NCBI GenBank assembly: GCA_000620945.1
Contig: KK211198.1
Span: 1 to 64,000, forward strand
Length of the DNA: 64,000 nucleotides
Reading direction: 5' to 3'
Origin: [Clostridium] viride DSM 6836
GTDB lineage: Bacteria > Bacillota > Clostridia > Oscillospirales > Oscillospiraceae
Shown: positions 8,310-17,209 of the stretch, piece after piece
Layout: the number at the start of each line of letters is the position of its first letter
How positions within the stretch are numbered: position 1 is the stretch's first letter
Notes under the pieces: generated by a model
What the model was told of the DNA's origin: nothing
Databases searched by the model: none
Seen by the model: the letters and a program-made list of their open reading frames with translations, nothing else
Translations under genes and position numbers: made by a program

Positions 8310-9092
8310 ATGGGGCATAGCAATAAGGTTGAAATCAGCGGCATCAATACCGCAAAGCTGCCCCTCCTTAACCGGGAGGAAGCGAAGGACTTATTTCGAA
8401 GAATGAAAGATGGAGATGAAAGTGCCCGCAATAAGCTGATTCAGGGGAATCTCCGTTTGGTTCTCAGCGTCATGAAAAAATTTGAAGGACGCAATGAAAA
8501 TGCAGATGATTTATTTCAGGTTGGCTGCGTTGGACTAATCAAAGGAATTGATAATTTTGACGTGGAGCTAGACGTATTTCCAAGTACCTATCTGGTGCCG
8601 ATGATTATTGGTGAAATACGTCGTTATCTGCGGGATAATAGCGCGGTAAGAGTCTCTCGTTCCATGCGAGATACTGCCTATAAGGTGCTACAAGCAAAAG
8701 AAAGCTATGTAAATGAGCATCAAAAGGAACCGACGATTGAGGAGATTGCAAAGCTTTTGGATCTTCCACGGGAAGAAGTGGTCTTTGCCTTGGATTCGAC
8801 CATCGCTCCGGTTTCTCTCTACGAGCCCCTGTATTCAGACGGTGGTGATACCATTTGCGTCATGGATCAGGTCAAGGATAATAAGAATACGGATGACAGT
8901 TGGCTGGAGCAAATTGCCCTGAAGGAAGCGATGTCTCGTCTTGGCGAGCGGGAAAAGCGCATTTTAAATTTGCGCTTTTTTGAAGGGAAGACCCAAATGG
9001 AGGTCTCCAGCGAGGTAGGAATTTCCCAGGCACAGATCTCTCGATTGGAGAAAAATGCTCTAAAACAAATCAAAAAGAACATTGAGCATTGA
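8310..9092 (+). CDS. sigG: RNA polymerase sporulation sigma factor G
   Basis: A 260-residue sigma-70 family factor that directs late forespore transcription. The N terminus (NKVEISGINTAKLPLLNREE) matches the sigma-G-specific start. Region 2 (NLRLVLSVMKKF, DDLFQVGCVGLIKGIDNFD, IIGEIRRYLRDN) and the region 4 helix-turn-helix (GKTQMEVSSEVGISQAQISRLEK) are intact. The stretch between NFD and VPMI reads VELDVFPSTYL where Bacillus has LSHNVKFSTYA: the Lys-Phe before STY becomes Phe-Pro and the following Ala becomes Leu, odd for such a conserved region. AAGGTGG precedes the ATG. The gene stands alone between a terminator and the rpsB promoter. It identifies the organism as genetically equipped to sporulate. 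Confidence 0.94.
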   Translation: MGHSNKVEISGINTAKLPLLNREEAKDLFRRMKDGDESARNKLIQGNLRLVLSVMKKFEGRNENADDLFQVGCVGLIKGIDNFDVELDVFPSTYLVPMIIGEIRRYLRDNSAVRVSRSMRDTAYKVLQAKESYVNEHQKEPTIEEIAKLLDLPREEVVFALDSTIAPVSLYEPLYSDGGDTICVMDQVKDNKNTDDSWLEQIALKEAMSRLGEREKRILNLRFFEGKTQMEVSSEVGISQAQISRLEKNALKQIKKNIEH

Positions 9093-9132
9093 AGAAACAG
9101 GCAACCGTTCTGGAAAAAAGGGAAAATTAAGC

Positions 9133-9161
9133 TTGTAAATGTCAAAATAATGTGATAGAAT
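9133..9161 (+). promoter_or_regulatory. Promoter of rpsB-tsf
   Basis: TTGTAA (9133-9138), 17 bases, TAGAAT (9156-9161), with an extended -10 TG-A directly before the hexamer. Confidence 0.75.
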
Positions 9162-9167
9162 ACTTCG

Positions 9168-9274
9168 GTAATTACACACAGGGAGTGACCTTGGGTCTGT
9201 GCTTCTTTTTAAGAAGTTGGCTGCATCGGATGAACTCCCCGGAGGTAAAAACTAAATTTAGGAGGAACTTATCC
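9168..9274 (+). promoter_or_regulatory. rpsB 5' leader with two hairpins
   Basis: Roughly 105 bases of leader precede rpsB. One hairpin pairs CACA (9177-9180) with TGTG (9198-9201) and has an inner GACC/GGTC stem. A second pairs CTTCTT (9202-9207) with AAGAAG (9211-9216). A GGAGG at 9241-9245 lies 20 bases before the true Shine-Dalgarno. Ribosomal protein S2 represses its own mRNA in other bacteria, and this leader could be the target; that is inference. Confidence 0.4.
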
Positions 9275-10000
9275 ATGGCAGTCGTATCTATGAAACAGCT
9301 TCTGGAGGCAGGCGTGCACTTCGGTCACCAAACCCGCCGCTGGAACCCCAAAATGGCAACCTACATTTACACCGAGCGTAACGGCATCTATATCATTGAC
9401 CTGCAGAAGACCGTAAAAAAGCTGGAGGAAGCATATAGCTTCGTCCGTAGCATTGCAGAGAATGGCCAGAGCCTTCTCTTCGTCGGCACCAAGAAGCAGG
9501 CACAGGATGCCATCCGTGAGGAAGCTGCTCGCTGTGGCATGTACTATGTAAACGCCCGTTGGCTCGGCGGTATGCTGACCAACTTTAAGACCATGCGTGG
9601 TCGTGTTGACCGTCTGAATCAGCTGAAGAAGATGCAGGAAGACGGCACCTTTGACATGCTTCCCAAGAAGGAAGTCATAAAGCACCTGGGCGAAATTGCA
9701 AAGCTTGAGAAGTACCTCGGTGGTGTCACAGAAATGAAGAAGCTGCCCGGCGCACTCTTCGTGGTTGACCCCCGCAAGGAGCGCAACGCAATCAACGAAG
9801 CCCGCAAGCTCGGTATCCCCATTGTCGCCATTGTCGACACCAACTGCGATCCGGACGAAATTGACTATGTCATTCCCGGCAACGACGATGCTATCCGCGC
9901 CATCCGTCTGATTTCTTCTGTTATGGCCAATGCCATTCAGGAAGGCAGACAGGGACAGGACGCTGACCAGGCACCCGTCGCTGAGGCTGCAGAAGCCTAA
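9275..10000 (+). CDS. rpsB: 30S ribosomal protein S2
   Basis: A 241-residue small-subunit protein that binds near the head-body junction of 16S rRNA. The start ([20 protein letters not shown]) and later motifs ([65 protein letters not shown]) are diagnostic. The frame is open upstream to 9152, but the ATG at 9275 follows GGAGGA by eight bases and gives the family start. Codon use is strongly biased (CGT/CGC Arg, CCC Pro, CTC/CTG Leu), as in other highly expressed genes of the window. Followed by a terminator-like hairpin and tsf. Confidence 0.97.
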   Translation: MAVVSMKQLLEAGVHFGHQTRRWNPKMATYIYTERNGIYIIDLQKTVKKLEEAYSFVRSIAENGQSLLFVGTKKQAQDAIREEAARCGMYYVNARWLGGMLTNFKTMRGRVDRLNQLKKMQEDGTFDMLPKKEVIKHLGEIAKLEKYLGGVTEMKKLPGALFVVDPRKERNAINEARKLGIPIVAIVDTNCDPDEIDYVIPGNDDAIRAIRLISSVMANAIQEGRQGQDADQAPVAEAAEA

Positions 10001-10020
10001 TCAATTACGAAAGCGTTTTG

Positions 10021-10047
10021 GCGCCCGCCGGTAGGGCGGGCGCTTTT
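10021..10047 (+). terminator. Terminator-like hairpin between rpsB and tsf
   Basis: The GC-only stem GCGCCCGCC (10021-10029) / GGCGGGCGC (10035-10043) with a five-base loop is followed by only four T. It probably lets some transcription through and sets a lower level of tsf than rpsB; no separate tsf promoter is evident. Confidence 0.7.
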
Positions 10048-10078
10048 CAAACTGTAATATATAGTGGAGGTATGGAAC

Positions 10079-11011
10079 ATGGGATTTACCGCAACTGACG
10101 TAAAGAACCTGCGCGAGATGACTGGCGTAGGTATGCTGGATTGTAAAAAAGCTTTGGCAGAGACCGACGGCGATATGGACAAGGCTGTTGAGTATCTGCG
10201 TGAAAAGGGACTGGCTGCTGCACAGAAGAAGGCTGGTCGTATTGCTGCAGAAGGTATGGCTTATGCCGCAGTGGTTGATGGTGTTGGTGTCGTGGTCGAA
10301 GTCAACGCAGAAACCGACTTTGTTGGCCAGAACGAGATGTTTGTGGAGTTCACCAAGGGCGTAGCAGAAGTCATTGCCAAGGAGAATCCTGCCGATCTCG
10401 ACGAGCTGATGACCAAAACCTACCCCAGCACTGGTCGCACCGTGCAGGAAGAGCAGCAGGAGAAGGTTCTTGTCATCGGCGAGAACATTAAGATCCGTCG
10501 CTTCGCACGTTTTGCTGACGGCATCAACATTCCTTACAATCACATGGGCGGCCGCATTGGCGTTCTCGTGAATTTGGAGTCCACCATTGCAGCGGACAAT
10601 GCAACTCTGGTGGAACTGGGTAAGGACATCGCCATGCAGATCGCAGCGATGAACCCTGCATTCCTGGACAAGTCCAATGTGGATTCTGCTACCTTGGAGA
10701 AGGAAAGAGAAATCCTGATGGTTCAGGCTAAGACCGAGAATGAGCAGGCTGCAAAGCCGAAGCCCGAGAACATTATTGTTAAGATGGTGGAAGGCCGTAT
10801 CAGCAAGTACTATGAGGAAAACTGCCTCTTGCAGCAGGCTTTCGTTAAGGAGAATAAGGTCTCCGTGGAGCAGCATGTTGCTGCCGTTGCGAAGGAACTG
10901 GCTGGAAGCATCACCGTGAAGAGCTTTGTTCGCTTTGAAAAGGGCGAGGGCATTGAGAAGGTTCAGGAGAACTTTGCGGAAGAGATTGCAAAGCAGCTTG
11001 GTGGCAACTAA
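10079..11011 (+). CDS. tsf: Elongation factor Ts
   Basis: A 310-residue nucleotide-exchange factor for EF-Tu. The N-terminal UBA-like domain (TATDVKNLREMTGVGMLDCKKAL) and the exchange motif region (EVNAETDFVGQNEMF, with the T-D-F-V core) are intact. The C-terminal dimerisation domain contains EREILMVQAKTEN and ENCLLQQAFVKE. The ATG at 10079 lies eight bases after GGAGG; the in-frame GTG at 10064 overlaps that Shine-Dalgarno and was rejected. Codon bias is as in rpsB. It converges with degV on a shared terminator. Confidence 0.97.
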   Translation: MGFTATDVKNLREMTGVGMLDCKKALAETDGDMDKAVEYLREKGLAAAQKKAGRIAAEGMAYAAVVDGVGVVVEVNAETDFVGQNEMFVEFTKGVAEVIAKENPADLDELMTKTYPSTGRTVQEEQQEKVLVIGENIKIRRFARFADGINIPYNHMGGRIGVLVNLESTIAADNATLVELGKDIAMQIAAMNPAFLDKSNVDSATLEKEREILMVQAKTENEQAAKPKPENIIVKMVEGRISKYYEENCLLQQAFVKENKVSVEQHVAAVAKELAGSITVKSFVRFEKGEGIEKVQENFAEEIAKQLGGN

Positions 11012-11027
11012 TTTATTTATACACATG

Positions 11028-11061
11028 AAAATGCGGCTCGAATTCGTTCGAGCCGCATTTT
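11028..11061. terminator. Bidirectional terminator between tsf and degV
   Basis: The 15-bp stem AAAATGCGGCTCGAA (11028-11042) / TTCGAGCCGCATTTT (11047-11061) has A and T tails on both sides and serves the two converging genes. Confidence 0.9.
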
Positions 11062-11067
11062 GTATTC

Positions 11068-11910
11068 TTATTTACGAACAACCGCAAGTCCAAGGGCCTT
11101 TGGTCCCGAGTGGCTGCAAATGGTACAGCCAGCATAGAACAGTTCGGGAACCCGATAGGACGTATAGTGCTCTATTTCATTTTCCGCTAGAGTAATCCAG
11201 TGTGAGGGGCAGTCCGTGGTTACGAGCATCGTCTTATTGGGGTCTAAATCGTTTCGCCCCTTCAATTGATCTCGAAAGAACTCAGGCAATACCTTTTCAA
11301 AGGTACCACGATACTTTCGCACCATAGAAAGCTTGCCGTCTTGTACGGCAATGACAGGCTTTAGCTTTAACAAATTGGCGCCAATGGCGGCAATGTTGGA
11401 GCAACGTCCCCCTTTATGTAGGTAGGTAACCTGATCCACAATAAAAATGAACTCAATCTTGTCGGCAAGATCTGTGAGGTAGGAAACGATCTCCTGAGGA
11501 GGGTTATTCTCCACAATCATACGGCGCGCTTCGAGGGCAAGAAGGCCGTGTCCCACGGAAATGTTTTTGGAGTCGACAATATATACATTGGAAAATTCTT
11601 CGGCGGCAAGGGTTGCATGGGCATGGCAGGACGAAATGTCCGAGCCGATGCTGATGTGAATTACCGCATCGTATTGCGAGGAAAGTTGAGCGAATCGAGT
11701 TTGATAATCAATGAGATTTACCGCACTGGTGCTTGGAACCGGTTCGCCGCTCGATACACGACGATAAATATCCTCCGGTGTTATTTCAAGTCCATCTTTA
11801 TATTCAATTCCATTTTGAATAATGGTTAATGGAAATACTTCAAATGGAATGGGATCCATTGCCTGTTTTGGCAAATCGCAGCTACTGTCTGCCGTGACAA
11901 TAATGGGCAT
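11068..11910 (-). CDS. DegV family fatty-acid-binding protein
   Basis: A 280-residue protein of the DegV/FakB family, which binds one fatty acid in a cleft between two domains. In many Firmicutes a DegV-type protein presents fatty acids to the kinase FakA. The N terminus (PIIVTADSSCDLPK), the P-S-T-S-A loop near residue 70 and HISIGSDISSCHAHA are typical. The frame is open to 11958, but the ATG at 11910 sits behind AGGAGG. No fakA is nearby, so the partner is not shown here. Convergent with tsf. Confidence 0.92.
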   Translation of the reverse strand: MPIIVTADSSCDLPKQAMDPIPFEVFPLTIIQNGIEYKDGLEITPEDIYRRVSSGEPVPSTSAVNLIDYQTRFAQLSSQYDAVIHISIGSDISSCHAHATLAAEEFSNVYIVDSKNISVGHGLLALEARRMIVENNPPQEIVSYLTDLADKIEFIFIVDQVTYLHKGGRCSNIAAIGANLLKLKPVIAVQDGKLSMVRKYRGTFEKVLPEFFRDQLKGRNDLDPNKTMLVTTDCPSHWITLAENEIEHYTSYRVPELFYAGCTICSHSGPKALGLAVVRK

Positions 11911-12039
11911 GAGAAACCTCCTGTTCAAGCTAGAATAAATCGTGCAAGTCCAATCCATTATAGTATAGATTCCTTCAGAAGACCAGAATTATTTCTAGGA
12001 CTATGAATGGATAAATTTAAAAAGTTTTCAATATCCTCT

Positions 12040-12067
12040 TTGCAAAAATGCAAATCTATATTAAAAT
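12040..12067 (+). promoter_or_regulatory. Probable promoter of the pyrH-polC run
   Basis: TTGCAA (12040-12045), 16 bases, TAAAAT (12062-12067). It is the only clear promoter before the eight tightly packed genes that follow. Confidence 0.55.
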
Positions 12068-12105
12068 ATCTTAGATAGCTTTCTATGACTTTGCAGGAGG
12101 GTTTT

Positions 12106-12834
12106 ATGAATCAACCGAAGTATCAACGTGTTTTGTTGAAAATTAGTGGAGAAGCTTTGGCGGGTGACGCATCCAGAGGACTGGATTTTGGTGTCATCGG
12201 CGAAGTATGTGATGCCATTCGAGATTGTATTCGTCTCGGAGTGCAGGTTGGCGTTGTGGTAGGCGGCGGCAACTTTTGGCGAGGACTCAAGGACGGCGGG
12301 GATCGTATGGAGCGTAGCCGTGCAGATCATATGGGTATGCTTGCTACGGTGATCAACTGTTTGGCCATGGCCGATGTGTTAGAGCAAAAAGGGGTTGAGG
12401 TGCGCGTTCAGACCGCGATTGAAATGCGCTCTGTTGCCGAACCTTACATCCGATCCAAGGCCATTCGTCATTTGGAGAAAGGCCGCGTGGTGATCTTTGG
12501 CGCAGGCACCGGAAATCCCTATTTCTCCACCGATACCGCAGCAGTTCTTCGTGCGGCGGAAATCAATGCAGATATGATTTTGCTTGCCAAGAATGTGGAT
12601 GGCGTCTATAGTGACGATCCCAAGCGGAATCCGGACGCAGTCAAGTACGACAGCATCAGCTATGGGGATGTGTTGGCGCAGCAACTGCAGGTGATGGATT
12701 CGACCGCAACCTCACTGTCCATGGACAACAAAATACCAGTGATGCTTTTTGCGCTGAAAGACCCTGAGAATATTATGCGTGCCGTCATGGGAGAACAGAT
12801 CGGAACCATTGTAAAGGAGGACGTGACATCATGA
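12106..12834 (+). CDS. pyrH: UMP kinase
   Basis: A 242-residue bacterial UMP kinase, phosphorylating UMP to UDP for nucleic acids and nucleotide sugars. [15 protein letters not shown] at the start, [10 protein letters not shown], the acceptor-site region [10 protein letters not shown] and the C-terminal [15 protein letters not shown] are diagnostic. The ATG at 12106 follows GGAGG; the frame opens further upstream without a Shine-Dalgarno. The stop overlaps the frr start as ATGA, giving translational coupling. pyrH-frr-uppS-cdsA-dxr-rseP-ispG-polC is a conserved Clostridia order. Confidence 0.97.
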   Translation: MNQPKYQRVLLKISGEALAGDASRGLDFGVIGEVCDAIRDCIRLGVQVGVVVGGGNFWRGLKDGGDRMERSRADHMGMLATVINCLAMADVLEQKGVEVRVQTAIEMRSVAEPYIRSKAIRHLEKGRVVIFGAGTGNPYFSTDTAAVLRAAEINADMILLAKNVDGVYSDDPKRNPDAVKYDSISYGDVLAQQLQVMDSTATSLSMDNKIPVMLFALKDPENIMRAVMGEQIGTIVKEDVTS

Positions 12835-13385
12835 AAGAAATTTATCTGGAATATGACCATAAAATGAAGAGAACCATTGAGGTAGTGGTAAGTGATTTTG
12901 CCGCTGTGCGTGCTGGACGTGCCAACCCCGCCGTCTTGGATAAGCTTTCCGTGGAGTACTACGGGACAGAAACCCCTTTGCAGCAGGTTGCCAGCATTTC
13001 TTCCCCGGATGCCCGTTCTTTGGTCATTCAGCCTTGGGATGCTTCGCTTTTAAAGGCGATTGAAAAGGCGATTTTAACCTCTGATCTTGGCATCAATCCG
13101 CAGAATGACGGTAAGGTCATTCGTTTGACCTTCCCCCAATTGACGGAGGAACGCCGCAAAGACCTGATTAAACAAGTGAAAAAGTATGCAGAAGGCGGAA
13201 AGGTTGCGGTTCGTAACATTCGTCGTGATGCAGTGGATAAGTTTAAGGCCATGAAGAAAAAGTCTGAAATTACAGAGGACGATTTAAAAGAGATCGAAAA
13301 GGATCTTCAGGATATGACCGATAAGCGCTGCAAGGAAATCGACGATCTGACTGCGAAAAAAGAAGCAGAACTGATGGCCGTGTAA
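12831..13385 (+). CDS. frr: Ribosome recycling factor
   Basis: A 184-residue factor that, with EF-G, splits post-termination ribosomes. The family signatures [29 protein letters not shown] and [18 protein letters not shown] are present, and the length is normal. The start codon overlaps the pyrH stop by four bases, and AAAGGAGG lies inside the end of pyrH. Confidence 0.97.
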   Translation: MKEIYLEYDHKMKRTIEVVVSDFAAVRAGRANPAVLDKLSVEYYGTETPLQQVASISSPDARSLVIQPWDASLLKAIEKAILTSDLGINPQNDGKVIRLTFPQLTEERRKDLIKQVKKYAEGGKVAVRNIRRDAVDKFKAMKKKSEITEDDLKEIEKDLQDMTDKRCKEIDDLTAKKEAELMAV

Positions 13386-13391
13386 TTTGTG

Positions 13392-14144
13392 ATGGCATTT
13401 TGGAGAAAGAAATTAACGAAAAGCATCCCTTCGAAGACTTCTGAAACGCCTCCAAAGCATGTGGCGATTATCATGGATGGCAATGGACGATGGGCAAAGC
13501 AAAGGGGACTGCCCAGAACGGCAGGGCATGCCGCTGGTGCAGAAACCTTTCGTAAGATTGCAACGCATTGTAAGGATCGAGGGATCCCATATCTAACGGT
13601 GTATGCGTTTTCCACGGAAAACTGGAAGCGGCCGGAAGAAGAGATTACCTCCATTATGAAACTGTTGGAAAAGTATCTAATGGAGGCCATTGAAAAGATG
13701 GCACAGGATAAAATTTCCCTGCGCTTTTTTGGAGATCTTTCTCCGCTTTCGGATCGCTTACGTCGCCTTTGCGAAGAAACTCAACGCATCAGCCTGACCT
13801 ACCAATCTGAGATACAGGTGAATGTGTGCCTCAACTATGGAGGCCGGGATGAAATTCTTCGGGCTGCCAGGGCCTGTGCCTTAGATTGCATGCGAGGAAA
13901 GCTGGATCCCGATCATTTCACCGAAAAAGATATGGCAAAGCACTTGTATACCAGTGAGATTCCAGATCCTGATTTGGTGATTCGTCCCAGCGGAGAAATC
14001 CGAATCTCTAACTTCTTGCTTTGGCAGTCTGCCTATGCGGAATATTATTTCACGGATGTCTTATGGCCTGACTTCGATGAGGGGGAGCTGGATCGTATCT
14101 TAAAGGCGTACCAAGGTCGAAAACGTAGATTTGGGGGCGTGTAA
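13392..14144 (+). CDS. uppS: Undecaprenyl diphosphate synthase (isoprenyl transferase)
   Basis: A 250-residue cis-prenyltransferase that makes the C55 lipid carrier for peptidoglycan and wall polymers. HVAIIMDGNGRWA carries the catalytic Asp of the D-G-N-G-R-W motif, TVYAFSTENWKRP the second conserved block, and DLVIRPSGEIRISNFLLWQSAYAE the C-terminal pyrophosphate-binding block. GTG at 13389 and ATG at 13392 are adjacent; neither has a good Shine-Dalgarno, so coupling to frr seven bases upstream is likely. ATG was preferred. It draws on the isoprenoid route encoded downstream by dxr and ispG. Confidence 0.95.
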   Translation: MAFWRKKLTKSIPSKTSETPPKHVAIIMDGNGRWAKQRGLPRTAGHAAGAETFRKIATHCKDRGIPYLTVYAFSTENWKRPEEEITSIMKLLEKYLMEAIEKMAQDKISLRFFGDLSPLSDRLRRLCEETQRISLTYQSEIQVNVCLNYGGRDEILRAARACALDCMRGKLDPDHFTEKDMAKHLYTSEIPDPDLVIRPSGEIRISNFLLWQSAYAEYYFTDVLWPDFDEGELDRILKAYQGRKRRFGGV

Positions 14145-14145
14145 C

Positions 14146-14961
14146 GTGAGGAATCGAATTTTAGTATCCATTGCCGGAATTCCCATCTTGCTTCTGGTCC
14201 TTTTGGTGTTACCTCCCATCTATACGCCAATTCTGATTTCCGCCCTTGCCATGGTTGCCTCCTTTGAGACGAGCCGTGCCCTGGGTGTTACGCAGATTCG
14301 CATGCAGGCATACTCCATTCTTCTTGCGGGTGCCGTACCCTTTTGGGTCTATTATGGGGAAGGCCCTCTTCCGGCGCTGTGTGGGCTGCTGCTTTACGTG
14401 ATTCTTCTCTTCGCAGCTGCGCTTCCAAGCCACTATGCCATTGAGGTAGGACTCATTGGCGGCGTATTTTTCTTTTCGGTCTTTGCTCCGTACTTTCTTT
14501 CTTCCATTGTTCGAATTGGCTTGAATCCACTACGGCATTGCTATATCTTAGTGCCCTTGGTCATTCCATTTCTTTCGGATGCCTGCGCCATGTTCTCCGG
14601 TATGCTATTCGGAAAGCATAAGCTGGCCCCGGATATTTCACCGAAGAAAACGAAAGAGGGATCCATAGGAGGGCTATTGGGAGGAACCTTTGGTATCCTT
14701 CTGTATGGCTTCATCATTCACCTCGTTCTGGGAGCGGAAGTCAATTATGCATTCCTAGCGATCTATGGATTGTTGGGAAGTGCCATCTCGCAAATTGGTG
14801 ACTTGTCTTTTTCCTATGTCAAGCGGCAAAATAAGATCAAGGATTTTGGTTCGATTTTCCCAGGCCATGGTGGGGTGCTGGACCGCTTCGATAGCGTGAT
14901 TTTCTGTGCACCCGTGATTGAAATTTTAATTATCTTAATCCCTGCATTTCAAATGGGATAG
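14146..14961 (+). CDS. cdsA: Phosphatidate cytidylyltransferase
   Basis: A 271-residue polytopic membrane enzyme that makes CDP-diacylglycerol for phospholipid synthesis. The C-terminal signature is clear: KDFGSIFPGHGGVLDRFDS, with the Mg-binding Asp, preceded by SAISQIGDLSFSYVKR. Seven or more hydrophobic segments are visible. The start is GTG at 14146, one base after the uppS stop, behind a G-rich stretch; the frame also extends to a TTG at 14131 inside uppS. Confidence 0.93.
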   Translation: MRNRILVSIAGIPILLLVLLVLPPIYTPILISALAMVASFETSRALGVTQIRMQAYSILLAGAVPFWVYYGEGPLPALCGLLLYVILLFAAALPSHYAIEVGLIGGVFFFSVFAPYFLSSIVRIGLNPLRHCYILVPLVIPFLSDACAMFSGMLFGKHKLAPDISPKKTKEGSIGGLLGGTFGILLYGFIIHLVLGAEVNYAFLAIYGLLGSAISQIGDLSFSYVKRQNKIKDFGSIFPGHGGVLDRFDSVIFCAPVIEILIILIPAFQMG

Positions 14962-14976
14962 GGAGGGACGAATCCG

Positions 14977-16137
14977 ATGGAACGAACACTGTCCATTTTA
15001 GGTTCGACAGGCTCAATTGGGATTCAGTCATTGGATGTGGCAGAAACCTGTGGATTTCGCGTTGCCGCCCTGGCGGCAGGGAGTAACGTGACTCGTTTGG
15101 AACAACAGGCTAGAAAATGCAAACCAAGCTTAGTGGCGGCGGCGGATGAAACTGCCGCCGCTGATTTAAAGTTACGGCTTCGAGATACCGATATCCGTGT
15201 GGTAGGAGGCGAAGAAGGGGTTTTAGAGGCTGCCTCGATTTCCCATGCAGACACGGTGGTTGCAGCTGTGGTTGGCATTGCAGGCCTCAAGCCGACCTTA
15301 GCTGCCATTGAGGCGAGAAAGCGCGTTGCACTTGCCAACAAAGAAACACTCGTTTGCGCGGGGGAGATAGTGATGCAGCGCGCTCGTGAGTGTTCCGTTC
15401 CTTTGCTTCCGGTGGATTCGGAGCATTCGGCCATTTTTCAATGTTTGCAGGGGAGCCGGGAACATAGGGAGATCAAACGGATCATTCTGACCGCTTCGGG
15501 TGGCCCATTTTTTGGACGTACGCGCGAAGAATTGGAAGGAGTCACCGTGGAGCAGGCGCTTCGCCATCCCAATTGGTCCATGGGAGCGAAAGTCACCATA
15601 GACTCGGCAAGTTTAATGAACAAAGGCTTGGAGTTTTTAGAGGCAATGGCTCTTTTTTCCTTGCCCCCAGAAAAAATTTCAGTTTTAGTGCATCGAGAGA
15701 GTATCATTCACTCGATGGTGGAATACTGTGATAATGCGGTTTTAGCACAAATGGGAACTCCGGACATGCGACTGCCAATTCAGTATGCATTGACTTGGCC
15801 CCATCGCCAGCCGGGACCTGCCACAGAGCTAAACTTATTAGCATGCCAAAATCTCTCTTTTGCCGCGCCTGACCTAGAGGCATTCCCTTGCTTAGCACTG
15901 GCCATGAATGCAGCAAAAGAAGGTGGGATCGCTCCGGCGGTCTTAAATGGAGCGAATGAAGTTGCGGTGGCAAGCTTCCTGCGGGGAGAGATCGGCTTTT
16001 TGGATATCCCGCGCATTGTGAGTGCCGCCTTATCGAGGATTAGCAACCGAGGCACTTTGAATTTAGAGGCTGTTTTTCAGGCAGACGCGGAAGCTCGTCG
16101 CATTGCCACAAAGGAAATAGCCCGCTTTATGAGGTGA
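14977..16137 (+). CDS. dxr: 1-deoxy-D-xylulose 5-phosphate reductoisomerase
   Basis: A 386-residue NADPH enzyme, the first committed step of the MEP isoprenoid pathway. The NADPH loop GSTGSIG (residues 9-15), the substrate and metal motif LLPVDSEHSAIFQCL, ASGGPFFGRTREEL and the flexible active-site loop region HPNWSMGAKVTIDSASLMNKGLE are all intact. GGGAGG precedes the ATG. With ispG and uppS it gives this run a lipid-carrier theme. Confidence 0.96.
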   Translation: MERTLSILGSTGSIGIQSLDVAETCGFRVAALAAGSNVTRLEQQARKCKPSLVAAADETAAADLKLRLRDTDIRVVGGEEGVLEAASISHADTVVAAVVGIAGLKPTLAAIEARKRVALANKETLVCAGEIVMQRARECSVPLLPVDSEHSAIFQCLQGSREHREIKRIILTASGGPFFGRTREELEGVTVEQALRHPNWSMGAKVTIDSASLMNKGLEFLEAMALFSLPPEKISVLVHRESIIHSMVEYCDNAVLAQMGTPDMRLPIQYALTWPHRQPGPATELNLLACQNLSFAAPDLEAFPCLALAMNAAKEGGIAPAVLNGANEVAVASFLRGEIGFLDIPRIVSAALSRISNRGTLNLEAVFQADAEARRIATKEIARFMR

Positions 16138-16141
16138 GTAC

Positions 16142-17203
16142 GTGATATTCTATATATTAGTGGCCATCTTACTGTTTGGAATCCTAATTGCCGTTCACGA
16201 GGGAGGACACTTTGCAGCCGCAAAGCTCTTAGGTGTCCGAGTAAACGAGTTTTCGATTGGCATGGGCCCTCTCATTTATTCGAAGCAGAAAGGTGATACG
16301 CTCTATTCCTTACGAGCCATCCCTATGGGTGGATTCTGCTCCATGGAGGGTGAGGATGAGGATGTGGATTCTCCAGACTCTTTTTCCAACAAACCGGCAT
16401 GGAAGAAGTTTATCATATTAGCGGCAGGTTCCTTTATGAACTTTTTGGCGGGGCTTCTGCTGCTTCTCATTCTCTTTGCACCCACAAAAACCTTCGCCGT
16501 TCCGGTGATCGCGGATTTCATGGAGGGCTTTCCCTATGAAAGTGCGGAGGGACTGCTACCGGGCGATCGCTTGGTTAAGATCAACGACCGAACCGTCCAT
16601 ATTGTAAACGACGCACAGTTGTATTTTGCCATCTCCAAAGGCGATACCATGGATTTGGTGATCGAGCGTAATGGCGAGATTCTTCAGCGTCCGGATTTCC
16701 CCCTGTCGCTCCGTGAGTACACGGTGAATGGAGAAACCCAAACTCGCTATGGCCTTTACTTTGATACGGTCCAGGCAAGCCCTGGGATTGTCCTCCAGCA
16801 AACGTGGGATACGGCTTTATACTTCGCGCGTTCCGTTTGGCTCGGATTCCAAATGCTGTTTCAGGGCGATGCTGGCTTGAAAGACCTGGCAGGACCGGTT
16901 GGCATTGTTTCCATGATCGGAGAATCTGGTACGAACTCTCCAAACATTCTGCTCGGATTAAAGAATGTTTGCTATATCATCGCCTTGGTTGCGGTCAATC
17001 TGGCGATCGTTAACATGTTACCGATCCCAGCACTGGATGGGGGACGCATCTTCTTCTTGCTCCTCAATAAGCTATACTACCTGGTGACCCGTCATAATAT
17101 CAATCCAAAATACGAAGCCTATATTCATGCGGGAGGATTTGCCCTCCTAATTATGCTGATGGTTGTGGTGACATTCCAAGATGTCATTAAGATTTTGAGG
17201 TAA
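16142..17203 (+). CDS. rseP: Site-2 protease RseP (M50 family)
   Basis: A 353-residue membrane zinc protease that cleaves transmembrane substrates such as anti-sigma factors. The zinc motif HEGGH (residues 19-23) is in the first membrane segment, followed by AAAKLLGVRVNEFSIGMGP. A PDZ domain covers about 125-200 (EGLLPGDRLVKINDRTV), and NMLPIPALDGGRI supplies the third metal ligand in the third membrane segment. The start is GTG at 16142, five bases after the dxr stop, with GAGGTGA upstream. The position between dxr and ispG is conserved in Firmicutes. Confidence 0.94.
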   Translation: MIFYILVAILLFGILIAVHEGGHFAAAKLLGVRVNEFSIGMGPLIYSKQKGDTLYSLRAIPMGGFCSMEGEDEDVDSPDSFSNKPAWKKFIILAAGSFMNFLAGLLLLLILFAPTKTFAVPVIADFMEGFPYESAEGLLPGDRLVKINDRTVHIVNDAQLYFAISKGDTMDLVIERNGEILQRPDFPLSLREYTVNGETQTRYGLYFDTVQASPGIVLQQTWDTALYFARSVWLGFQMLFQGDAGLKDLAGPVGIVSMIGESGTNSPNILLGLKNVCYIIALVAVNLAIVNMLPIPALDGGRIFFLLLNKLYYLVTRHNINPKYEAYIHAGGFALLIMLMVVVTFQDVIKILR

Positions 17204-17209
17204 TAAGAT

